Source: Gammaproteobacteria bacterium
GTDB lineage: Bacteria > Pseudomonadota > Gammaproteobacteria > SZUA-229
Assembly (NCBI GenBank): GCA_029881035.1
Contig: JAOUNI010000015.1
Coordinates: 1-49,685, forward strand
Length of the DNA: 49,685 nt
Reading direction: 5' to 3'
Below, piece by piece: positions 40,491 through 47,228 of the stretch (its first letter is position 1; each line of letters begins with the position of its first letter). The position numbers and the translations under genes were made by a program. The notes below the pieces were generated by a model. It had not been told where the DNA came from. It saw only the letters and a program-made list of their open reading frames with translations, and searched no databases.

Positions 40491-41363
40491 ATGATAACAA
40501 TAAAAAAAGCCGTATTTCCTGTTGCCGGACTGGGTACTCGATTTTTACCAGCGACTAAAGCCGTCGCCAAGGAGATGTTGACTATCGTTGACAAACCTTT
40601 GATTCAATATGCAGCAGAAGAAGCGGAAAAAGCCGGTATTGATACACTGATTTTTGTTGTTGGTCGAACTAAAAACTCCATTATTGACCATTTTGATAAG
40701 GCTTATGAGCTGGAAAGTGAATTAGCACTTCGCAACAAGGATGAATTACTGAAAATAGTACAAGACACTGTACCTACCGGTGTCAGTTGTGTTTTTGTTC
40801 GTCAACCAGAAGCTCTAGGACTTGGTCATGCGGTATTGTGTGCAGAAGCGATTGTCGGCAATGAACCATTTGCAGTTATTCTGCCGGATGATCTGATCGA
40901 TAATGAAGGTGATAATTGTATACAGCAAATGATTGCTGTTTATGACAAGTACAAAGCCTCGGTGATTGGGACTCAAACCATCGACATATCAGAAAGTGAT
41001 AAATACGGCATGGTTGCCGGGCCAAAAATTGAAGAGCGTTTATCCATGGTTGATGAAATCATTGAAAAACCGGCACCTGCTGAAGCGCCATCTGATCAGG
41101 CCATTGTCGGACGTTACATTCTCACTCCTGCTATTTTTGACATATTGAAAACCACTGTGCGTGGTGCTGGCGGTGAAATTCAGTTGACCGATGGTATTGC
41201 TGCGCTACGCAAGCGAGAAGAGGTTTATGCCTATAGCTTTGAAGGTAAACGTTATGATTGTGGCAGTAAGATCGGTTATCTGGAAGCTACTGTAGACTTT
41301 GCGCTCAAGCATGAAGAGTTAGCAGATGAATTTAGACAATTCTTAAAACAGTTTAATGTTTAA
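40491..41363 (+). CDS. galU: UTP-glucose-1-phosphate uridylyltransferase
   Basis: 290 residues. The nucleotide-binding N-terminus has FPVAGLGTRFLPATKAVAKEML. Other conserved segments are QPEALGLGHAVLCAE, FAVILPDDLIDN, VGRYILTPAIFDIL and GGEIQLTDGIAAL. It makes UDP-glucose for surface polysaccharides and galactose metabolism. The start is preceded by AAGGATAA. A weak TTCTTT/AAAGAA hairpin near 41395-41410 after the stop is the only terminator candidate. Confidence 0.96.
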   Translation: MITIKKAVFPVAGLGTRFLPATKAVAKEMLTIVDKPLIQYAAEEAEKAGIDTLIFVVGRTKNSIIDHFDKAYELESELALRNKDELLKIVQDTVPTGVSCVFVRQPEALGLGHAVLCAEAIVGNEPFAVILPDDLIDNEGDNCIQQMIAVYDKYKASVIGTQTIDISESDKYGMVAGPKIEERLSMVDEIIEKPAPAEAPSDQAIVGRYILTPAIFDILKTTVRGAGGEIQLTDGIAALRKREEVYAYSFEGKRYDCGSKIGYLEATVDFALKHEELADEFRQFLKQFNV

Positions 41364-41692
41364 AACGGTTGCGCAGAGTAGAGCTATATATATGTTCTTT
41401 TTTGAAAGAATATTTTAAATCTCTATGGGATTGTACGTTGCATAACGGGTAAAATTTGATACCATTCTAAATCTAAACAATTATTGTTCGTGTCTCGCGG
41501 TGTCCCACATCGTTAAAATTCTAATCATATTAATCAATTGATTCAGGTCAATTATTCAATGATTGACTGGTAGACGGACTTGACTCTGGCGGCCATCAGA
41601 GGATCATTAGTACATAAGAAGATTCTAATATTCATTAATTTGAAATTTAGTTGGATCAATGAATTAGCGATAAATTAAAGAGGAGAAAAGCA
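41364..41692. other. 329-base intergenic region upstream of the octaheme cytochrome operon
   Basis: No reading frame. It contains an odd palindrome AACAATTATTGTT (41476-41488), an FNR-like dyad (41538-41551) and, at its end, the AGAGGAGAAAAG ribosome site of the DUF302 gene. It is AT-rich and probably holds the operon promoter. I could not place a convincing -10 box at the exact class II distance from the FNR-like site; TAGACG at 41571 is the nearest, and poor. Confidence 0.5.
41538..41551. promoter_or_regulatory. FNR/Anr-like binding site
   Basis: TTGATTCAGGTCAA matches the FNR consensus TTGAT-N4-ATCAA at nine of ten defined bases. It is embedded in a perfect dyad AATTGA-N6-TCAATT, like the extended consensus. 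It lies 142 bases before the DUF302 start, in the only long gap ahead of the octaheme cytochrome operon. FNR-type control of a terminal reductase under low oxygen is the obvious inference. Confidence 0.6.
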
Positions 41693-42229
41693 ATGAAATA
41701 TATTATTGGTGCATTAGCGATGCTTGTTCTGGTCGCGGTTATTGCCTTGACACAGGCACAAAATCTGATGTTTAACATCACCCCGAGTCCATATGGGGTT
41801 GAAGAAACAGCGGCTCGCATACAGGAAAATATCCAGCGTATGGAAGGGCGAGGCTGGGCGCTTTCGGGTCTGAGAAATCCAGCCGCAGCAGTGGCAGCGA
41901 GCGGTTCAAATGTACCTCCCGTTCTGCTGGTTGAAGCCTGCAGTACAAAATACTCAGGGCCGTTGCTGAAAATAGAAAACAGCCGTATTTACTCTATTCT
42001 GATGCCATGTACCATCACGGTATACAAGAATGATGATGGTTCAACCTCAATCGGCACCATGAACGCCGGCCTGATGGGCTGGTTGTTTGGTATCAGTGAC
42101 ATTATGGATGAAGTTTTTGCTGATCAGCAGGCGTTTATTACCTTTGATCCAAGCCGGCCTGCTCCTCCGTTGATTAAAGGGCGTCCTGGTGGCGGTGGTG
42201 GTGATGGCAAACCTGAAGCAGGTTGCTAA
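41693..42229 (+). CDS. DUF302-family membrane-anchored or exported protein
   Basis: 178 residues. An N-terminal hydrophobic segment (about 2-22, IIGALAMLVLVAVIALTQAQ) is a signal peptide or anchor. The following domain resembles DUF302 (VEETAARIQENIQRMEGRGWAL, then LLVEACSTKYSGPLLK, IYSILMPCTITVYKND, GWLFGISDIMDEVF). It ends in an unusual tail of Gly and Pro finishing with Cys (GRPGGGGGDGKPEAGC). DUF302 proteins are often found beside sulfur-oxidation and redox genes, but their role is unsettled. It is first in the octaheme operon. A strong AGGAG site supports the start. Confidence 0.75.
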   Translation: MKYIIGALAMLVLVAVIALTQAQNLMFNITPSPYGVEETAARIQENIQRMEGRGWALSGLRNPAAAVAASGSNVPPVLLVEACSTKYSGPLLKIENSRIYSILMPCTITVYKNDDGSTSIGTMNAGLMGWLFGISDIMDEVFADQQAFITFDPSRPAPPLIKGRPGGGGGDGKPEAGC

Positions 42230-42285
42230 CGGCTAATCGAATACAAACAATAATCAGCGAAAGCTGTTATTCGAGGAAATATGTT

Positions 42286-43959
42286 ATGAATATACCAGCA
42301 AAGAAAATTTACCGAGGATTGCTCCTGATCGGTTGTTTTCTGGCGTCAAGTGTCAGTGCCAATGTTGCCCCCGCAGAACCTGCGGCGGCAGCTGCTGCAT
42401 CGACCGCACCTGCAGTGGTGATGGTCGAAGAAACTGAAGCCAGAAAAAGCACATCAACAGCGGATCACTCCAAGTTTGAAGAACTGAAGAAGAATTTTAA
42501 AAACGGCCCTGAGGTTACAAAAGCCTGTCTCACCTGTCATACCGAGGCAGCTCAGCAGGTACACAGTACCAAGCACTGGACCTGGGAGTTTTTAAATCCA
42601 GCCACCAAACAGAAATTGGGTAAGAAAAATATTATCAATAATTTCTGTACCTCAGTGACATCGAATCAGACTTTCTGTTCTGCCTGTCATGTGGGCTACG
42701 GCTGGAGTGATGATAAATTCGACTTCACTTCAGAAAATAATGTCGACTGCGTGGTTTGTCATGACACTACCGGCAAGTACAAGAAGCTGCCGGGACTGTC
42801 TGGTCATCCCAATTACGAAGTCATGGAGTGGCCTCCTCATTCCGGCAAGTTCCGTGAGCCGACAGATCTGAAAACGATTGCACAAAAAGTCGGTAAAACC
42901 AGCCGTGCAACCTGTGGTGCCTGTCACTTCTACGGTGGTGGTGGTGATGCGGTCAAACATGGTGACCTCGACAGTTCGTTGAAAGAGCCACAGAAATACC
43001 TCGACGTCCACATGGATGCCAAGGGCCTGGATTTCTCCTGTGGTAAATGCCATCTTAGTGATTCACATGAAGTGAGTGGTAGTCGTTATGCGCCTACTGC
43101 GGTTGATGATAACGGTGCGCTGATGCGTGGTGATAAAGGTGACAGAAATCCTACCACCTGTGTGGCCTGTCACGGTAAAGCACCACATCCTCCCGGTACT
43201 GCCGCAGTTGAAAAACTGAATTCGCACACCGACAAGATTGCCTGTCAGACCTGTCACATTCCTGCCTATGCACGTGGCAACAAGGCCACCAAGATGACCT
43301 GGGACTGGTCAACTGCCGGCAAGCTGGATGAAGAAGGCCATCGCATACAGAAACGTGGCAGCGACGGCAATGTTATCTATGACAGCAAGAAGGGTGATTT
43401 CACTTTCGAGCGTTACGTTATTCCTGAGTATGTCTGGTTCAACGGTGAAGTTAAGTTCACCCTGTTCGGCGACAAGGTTGATACTAACAATGTTGTGAAA
43501 ATCAACGAGTTTCAGGGTTCCGCAGGCGATCCGGATTCACGTATCTGGCCAGTAAAAACCTTCCGTGGCAAGCAGCCTTATGACGTTGGTAATGAAACCC
43601 TGGGTGTGTTCCATACTGCTGGTGGCGATGACTCAGCCTTCTGGGGTAACTATGACTGGGACAAAGCGATGGCATGGGGCATGAAAGCCATGGGTGTTGA
43701 ATACAGCGGCGAAATGGTTTTCGTTGAAACTGAAATGAGCTGGCCTATTACCCACATGGTCGCACCTAAGGAAGATGCCTTGAAGTGTGATCAGTGTCAT
43801 AGAGAAAATGGTCGTTTACAAAATATCGGTGGTGTATACATGCCCGGTACCAACAACACTCCAATGCTTGACTGGCTAGGTTATGCCGCTGCCCTGATGG
43901 CGCTGATTGGTGTATTAATTCACGGTGGCATTCGCTACTACATGAGTAAGAGAGGTTAA
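42286..43959 (+). CDS. Octaheme c-type cytochrome, tetrathionate reductase (OTR) family
   Basis: 557 residues from the ATG at 42286, chosen because GAGG precedes it and a normal signal peptide (about 1-25, ending VSA) follows. There are eight CxxCH heme sites, beginning at about C81, C131, C155, C210, C252, C292, C320 and C501. A long heme-free stretch lies between the seventh and eighth, and a C-terminal membrane helix (about 530-548) ends the protein. This is the layout of the Shewanella OTR family, which reduces tetrathionate, nitrite and hydroxylamine in vitro; the physiological substrate is not known. The protein should face the periplasm, tethered by its C-terminus. A cytochrome b gene follows after 4 bases and probably feeds it electrons from quinol. 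Confidence 0.9.
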   Translation: MNIPAKKIYRGLLLIGCFLASSVSANVAPAEPAAAAAASTAPAVVMVEETEARKSTSTADHSKFEELKKNFKNGPEVTKACLTCHTEAAQQVHSTKHWTWEFLNPATKQKLGKKNIINNFCTSVTSNQTFCSACHVGYGWSDDKFDFTSENNVDCVVCHDTTGKYKKLPGLSGHPNYEVMEWPPHSGKFREPTDLKTIAQKVGKTSRATCGACHFYGGGGDAVKHGDLDSSLKEPQKYLDVHMDAKGLDFSCGKCHLSDSHEVSGSRYAPTAVDDNGALMRGDKGDRNPTTCVACHGKAPHPPGTAAVEKLNSHTDKIACQTCHIPAYARGNKATKMTWDWSTAGKLDEEGHRIQKRGSDGNVIYDSKKGDFTFERYVIPEYVWFNGEVKFTLFGDKVDTNNVVKINEFQGSAGDPDSRIWPVKTFRGKQPYDVGNETLGVFHTAGGDDSAFWGNYDWDKAMAWGMKAMGVEYSGEMVFVETEMSWPITHMVAPKEDALKCDQCHRENGRLQNIGGVYMPGTNNTPMLDWLGYAAALMALIGVLIHGGIRYYMSKRG

Positions 43960-43963
43960 GGCA

Positions 43964-44560
43964 ATGAAAAGAATCTATATTTTCAAGCGCTTTGAACGCT
44001 TCTGGCATTGGTCCCAGGCCGCGTTGATCATCACCATGTTGGTCACAGGTTTTGAGGTGCATGGGTCCTATGATCTGCTGGGCTTCAAAACCGCAGTAAC
44101 CACGCATACGACTGCGGCCTGGTCACTGGTCTGGTTGTGGGTATTTGCCATCTTCTGGCACTTCACCACGGGTGAGTGGAAGCAATACATTCCAACTACC
44201 GATAAGGTGGCAGCAATGTTCCGTTATTACCTGACTGGCATCTTCACCGATGCACCACATCCGTTCAAACAGACGAGGTTGAGCAAACATAATCCTTTGC
44301 AAAAACTGGCCTATCTGTTTGTCCTGGCTGTGATCAATCCATTGATCTGGATCACCGGCTGGTTCTACCTGTTCTACAACGACTGGGCCGCCTGGGGTGT
44401 TGATTTCCTCAATCTTGAATACGTCGCCTTCTTCCATGTTGTCGCCGCATTCATGATGCTGATCTTCGTCATCGCTCATATTTACCTTGGCACAGCGGGA
44501 CACACCCCGACTGCGCACATCAAAGCGATGATTACGGGTTGGGAAGAAACTGAGGATTGA
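43964..44560 (+). CDS. Cytochrome b561-like membrane subunit, electron donor to the octaheme cytochrome
   Basis: 198 residues with four membrane helices (about 18-38, 50-72, 113-138, 152-178). Histidines in FERFWHWSQAAL, VTTHTTAAWS, IFWHFTTGEW, YVAFFHVVAAF and VIAHIYLGTAGHT are suitable for ligating b-type hemes. It resembles the b subunits of Ni-Fe hydrogenase, formate dehydrogenase and thiosulfate reductase. Placed 4 bases after the octaheme gene, it most likely passes quinol electrons to that cytochrome. The next gene overlaps its stop by 4 bases. Confidence 0.88.
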   Translation: MKRIYIFKRFERFWHWSQAALIITMLVTGFEVHGSYDLLGFKTAVTTHTTAAWSLVWLWVFAIFWHFTTGEWKQYIPTTDKVAAMFRYYLTGIFTDAPHPFKQTRLSKHNPLQKLAYLFVLAVINPLIWITGWFYLFYNDWAAWGVDFLNLEYVAFFHVVAAFMMLIFVIAHIYLGTAGHTPTAHIKAMITGWEETED

Positions 44561-45480
44561 TTATCACTAGTCGTTCTACAAAGTGGTGGAGCCCGGGCCT
44601 GTCCCGGGCTTTCGCCATTATGATTATGCTGTTTTTGTCGGCACTGGCACAGGCAGAAACCAGCATCGTAATTCCACATGTTGGTGAAAGAGCCAGAGAG
44701 CAATTTCAGCAATATCAGTATTCGCCAAAACATAAGGCTTTTGCGATTGCACCTGGTGGTGCTTGGTACTGGTTGACCGAACTCGAGAGTGAAGAACAGG
44801 CGGAACAACAGGTGTTACAAAACTGCCAGGAAAACACTCAGCAAAAATGCGTTCTCTATGCGCTTGATAACCGCATTGTTTTTGACGCAGATAAATGGCC
44901 CAGCCTTTGGGGGCCTTATGCTGATGCGGCCACCGCGAGCAAGGCGACCGAAGGTGTTAATGTTGGACAGCGCTTTCCCGATTTAACCTGGCGAGATAAC
45001 AAGGATAAACAGATTCCACTGTCGTCTCTGAAAGGCAAAATCACTTTTTTGCACTTCTGGGGTTCATGGTGTCCTCCCTGCATGCGCGAGTTCCCCTCGC
45101 TCAATAAACTGCAGGCGGAAATGAAAAAACGTTATCCCGATGATGTGGCGATGGTCTTGATGCAATTGCGCGAGCCTTTTGAAAAATCAATCGAATGGGC
45201 GCAGCAATATGGCTTTTCTGGTATGCCGTTGTACGACTCGGGTGTTAAGGATAGTGAAACTACAACGCTAATGCTGAAAGATGGCAGGCAGGTGAAGGAC
45301 AGGGAGATTGCGCGTGTTTTTCCCAGTACCTATGTGCTCGACCGAAATGGACTGGTACTATTTTCACACTATGGTCCAGTGGGTGACTGGCTGGACTATG
45401 TTGCTTTTTTTGATCATGCAGTAAAAACTGGCGCTAGTGCATCGACTGGCACAAAATATAGGGGTAAGCCAGGCAGTTGA
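44557..45480 (+). CDS. Exported TlpA/thioredoxin-like protein with an N-terminal DUF4189-like region
   Basis: 307 residues if the TTG at 44557, overlapping the previous stop, is the start. The N-terminus (basic to residue 17, then AFAIMIMLFLSALAQA) forms a complete signal peptide, which supports it. A start at the ATG at 44620 would leave the signal without a basic region. Residues about 55-112 (KAFAIAPGGAWYWLTELESE) resemble DUF4189-like domains. Residues about 133-290 are a TlpA-type thioredoxin fold with redox pair C172/C175 in WGSWCPPCMREFP. In this operon it probably keeps heme-binding or substrate cysteines reduced in the periplasm. A perfect hairpin lies inside its first codons (44590-44610). 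Confidence 0.85.
   Translation: MIITSRSTKWWSPGLSRAFAIMIMLFLSALAQAETSIVIPHVGERAREQFQQYQYSPKHKAFAIAPGGAWYWLTELESEEQAEQQVLQNCQENTQQKCVLYALDNRIVFDADKWPSLWGPYADAATASKATEGVNVGQRFPDLTWRDNKDKQIPLSSLKGKITFLHFWGSWCPPCMREFPSLNKLQAEMKKRYPDDVAMVLMQLREPFEKSIEWAQQYGFSGMPLYDSGVKDSETTTLMLKDGRQVKDREIARVFPSTYVLDRNGLVLFSHYGPVGDWLDYVAFFDHAVKTGASASTGTKYRGKPGS
44590..44610. repeat. GC-rich inverted repeat inside the first codons of the TlpA-like gene
   Basis: The arms AGCCCGGG (44590-44597) and CCCGGGCT (44603-44610) enclose a CCTGT loop. The 8-bp stem is much GC-richer than its surroundings and has no T run after it. It lies between the two possible starts of the gene, so it may be an mRNA processing or stabilising hairpin between cistrons. 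Confidence 0.7.
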
Positions 45481-45511
45481 TCAGAATGAAAAGACGAACG
45501 GAGTGATGCAA

Positions 45512-46519
45512 ATGCAAAAAATATTTGAATTCATTACGGGGCTTTTTTCGGACAGGCAGATCCACTTAACTGACCTGGATACAGGTTACAGTCTTGCAGA
45601 AGCCATTGATCAGGTTGTCGATGGTATCGATACAAAATTGCGCCTTGTGCCGGGTTACCGGAAAAAGTTACAGAAAGAAGTTGCGGGTTCATTGGAATAC
45701 ATCAGTCAGCTGGTTGATCAAATCCCGGGGCCGATCAATGTCAGTCGTAAAAACTTCGTCAGTGACCCAGAGGTTCGTGCTTACTTTTCCACCACCGACA
45801 CATTGCAGAACATTTTTAGCTGTGGCAACGAGTTGCAAACATTTTTCGACCAGCCGGAAAATGCGGCACTCGATGTCTGCTGTGCACTGTTATGTGCTAA
45901 TAAAGAAGAGAAAAAAATTATCGGACTGGCACTTGAGCATGAAGTTTTACAGCGCGATGTGGTGCAAACGGCAATTAGTTTTTCAGATTATAAAGTATTG
46001 TCGCCAGCCATTGATGCCAATGGAGTGCGTAGTGGTATCAAGAAATGTATTTTTGGTGGTCTGGTGACTTACGCATTACAGCAAATCGCTAATATTAAAA
46101 TTGAACGCCGTGATCTGATACACAAACGTCGTATTCTTTATGCGCAGCTCCGGTCAAGACAGACTGCTGGCAATGGCCTGAGTACCATGCTTGCGCAGGC
46201 TCATCTTGATTCAGAACAACATGCCAACCTCGCTGTCGAGCTTAAGGAAGCAGAAACCCGGCTGGAGAATATAACGGGTGATAGAGATGTGTTTTCATTT
46301 TATCTGGAAGAAATCAGAAAAGTGCTAGCGCAGCCTGAAAAGTTTATTCAGATCAATACAGTCTGTTTTCATCTTAATGACATGGGAATCAAACTCGAAG
46401 GTGAAGCGGCACAATCTGTTAATGCTGTCTGTTTTGCAGAGCTCGAAATTGTCAACGTGATGAAACGTGTCGTGGCGGTCATTTGTTATAACAAAAATGA
46501 TATCAACTGTGGAGACTAA
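45512..46519 (+). CDS. Unrecognised cytoplasmic protein, last gene of the octaheme operon
   Basis: 335 residues from the ATG at 45512, which has GGAG eight bases upstream; the frame is open from 45437 but the earlier codons overlap the TlpA-like gene. No signal peptide or membrane helix. It looks mainly alpha-helical, with a probable coiled-coil part (about 205-275: RRDLIHKRRILYAQLRSRQ, ELKEAETRLENI). Several cysteines are present, including DVCCALLCANKEE, but no known metal motif. I do not recognise the family. The 31-base gap after the TlpA-like gene and the terminator after it make it part of the same operon. Helical bundle chaperones or regulators are possible, but this is not supported by a motif. 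Confidence 0.65.
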   Translation: MQKIFEFITGLFSDRQIHLTDLDTGYSLAEAIDQVVDGIDTKLRLVPGYRKKLQKEVAGSLEYISQLVDQIPGPINVSRKNFVSDPEVRAYFSTTDTLQNIFSCGNELQTFFDQPENAALDVCCALLCANKEEKKIIGLALEHEVLQRDVVQTAISFSDYKVLSPAIDANGVRSGIKKCIFGGLVTYALQQIANIKIERRDLIHKRRILYAQLRSRQTAGNGLSTMLAQAHLDSEQHANLAVELKEAETRLENITGDRDVFSFYLEEIRKVLAQPEKFIQINTVCFHLNDMGIKLEGEAAQSVNAVCFAELEIVNVMKRVVAVICYNKNDINCGD

Positions 46520-46547
46520 TTTAGCTGTATATCATGCAGGGATTTGT

Positions 46548-46571
46548 AGTTAAAAATCGTGATTTTTAACT
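46548..46571. repeat. Perfect AT-rich inverted repeat
   Basis: The arms AGTTAAAAATC (46548-46558) and GATTTTTAACT (46561-46571) are separated by GT. It lies 28 bases after the last gene of the octaheme operon and just before the true terminator. It may be an operator or an additional 3' hairpin. Confidence 0.8.
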
Positions 46572-46582
46572 CGAATAGAAAT

Positions 46583-46612
46583 AAAAAGGCCAGCAAAAAT
46601 GCTGGCCTTTTT
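46583..46612 (+). terminator. Intrinsic terminator ending the octaheme cytochrome operon
   Basis: The stem is GGCCAGC (46588-46594) with GCTGGCC (46601-46607) and an AAAAAT loop, preceded by AAAAA and followed by TTTTT. It closes the transcript just before the tRNA-Asn fragment. Confidence 0.92.
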
Positions 46613-46618
46613 ATTGTA

Positions 46619-46666
46619 TGGCTCCTCGACCTGGGCTCGAACCAGGGACAAACGGATTAACAGTCC
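46619..46666 (-). pseudogene. 3' half of a tRNA-Asn(GTT) gene: probable attachment-site remnant
   Basis: Read on the minus strand, the 48 bases give the anticodon loop region GGACTGTTAATCC (anticodon GTT), the variable region, the T arm CCTGG-TTCGAGC-CCAGG, the 3' acceptor strand TCGAGGA, the discriminator G and an encoded CCA at 46621-46619. This closely follows E. coli tRNA-Asn. The 5' half is missing: upstream there is no TCCTCGA to pair with the acceptor strand and no D arm. Integrative elements that insert into tRNA genes leave exactly such 3' copies at their far end. Since the fragment points left, the element should lie to its right, with the complete tRNA-Asn at the other end, outside the window. 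Confidence 0.85.
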
Positions 46667-46752
46667 GACCTGCTGACTTATAGTCGAATTAAGTCATTGA
46701 TTATATTAGTGAAAGACGAAGAATTATAAGCGATTTTTCTATTCAGTTTTCC

Positions 46753-46939
46753 CGAACTCTCAAAATCCGAACGTATACCGAAAATCTTCTGGCATCGACC
46801 CCCCGAAATAGTGTCGAAATTGGGCATTCTCCATAGCTAGATTGCCAATCTCGACAATGAGTTACATCCGATCGAAACTGACCCGAACTCGAACATTTAC
46901 CGAAAACCTTTTTGAAGGCTGTCGCTGATCGAAGTCGAA
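46753..46939. repeat. Array of CGAA words, four pairs at 11-bp spacing
   Basis: CGAA occurs at 46753, 46768, 46779, 46804, 46815, 46873, 46884, 46890, 46901, 46930 and 46936. Four pairs have the form CGAA-N7-CGAA (46768/46779, 46804/46815, 46873/46884, 46890/46901). A larger diverged duplication is also visible: CCCGAACTC at 46751 and 46882, TACCGAAAA at 46776 and 46898, and GAAATAG further on. It looks like an array of protein-binding sites at the end of a mobile element. Confidence 0.7.
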
Positions 46940-46986
46940 ATAGAGTGGCCATTTGTGTGGCGCGGGTATGGGTCATGAGGGAATTT

Positions 46987-47008
46987 GGGTTTGGCTAGGG
47001 TTTGGCTA
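46987..47008. repeat. Two tandem copies of an 11-bp unit
   Basis: GGGTTTGGCTA is repeated exactly at 46987-46997 and 46998-47008, with a further GG after it. The unit length equals the spacing in the CGAA array just to its left. Confidence 0.85.
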
Positions 47009-47228
47009 GGATTTTCCTATGGCAATCCCTGCGGTGAACTCTATGCGCTAGGGGGGCTTGAGTAGTGAAACTCAACTTGGAAAGACGGTCGATAGTGGTC
47101 ATTTGTAATGTGGATACCTAAAAGGACATGAGAGTAATATCTCTAATCATGCAAATAAGCTGATTATCTGTTTTAATTTTATAGGATCCAAGTTGGGTAC
47201 CTCGTGAATAACATAATCCCCTCGTTAC

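Larger units (their letters stand above)
46667..47228. other. 562-base gene-free region next to the tRNA fragment
   Basis: I find no convincing gene. The only frame of note (46743-46976, minus) is made of the repeats themselves. The region holds the CGAA repeat array (46753-46939) and the 11-bp tandem repeat (46987-47008). The part from 47010 to 47228 shows no clear element beyond a small TAGGA-TTT-TCCTA dyad at 47007-47019. No integrase gene is present at this end. Confidence 0.7.

Noticed and set aside
44123-44518. 131-codon minus-strand frame inside the cytochrome b gene
   Set aside because: It is antisense to conserved membrane helices, without a start signal.
46619-46700. Complete tRNA gene
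   Set aside because: The T arm, anticodon loop and CCA are present, but there is no 5' acceptor strand pairing with TCGAGGA and no D arm upstream, so it is only a fragment.
46753-46939. CRISPR array
   Set aside because: The repeated words are 4 bases with 7-base gaps and irregular larger spacing; there are no 25-40 base repeats and no cas genes.
46743-46976. 77-codon minus-strand frame beside the tRNA fragment
   Set aside because: It is composed of the CGAA repeats read as codons, has no ribosome site and no family features.
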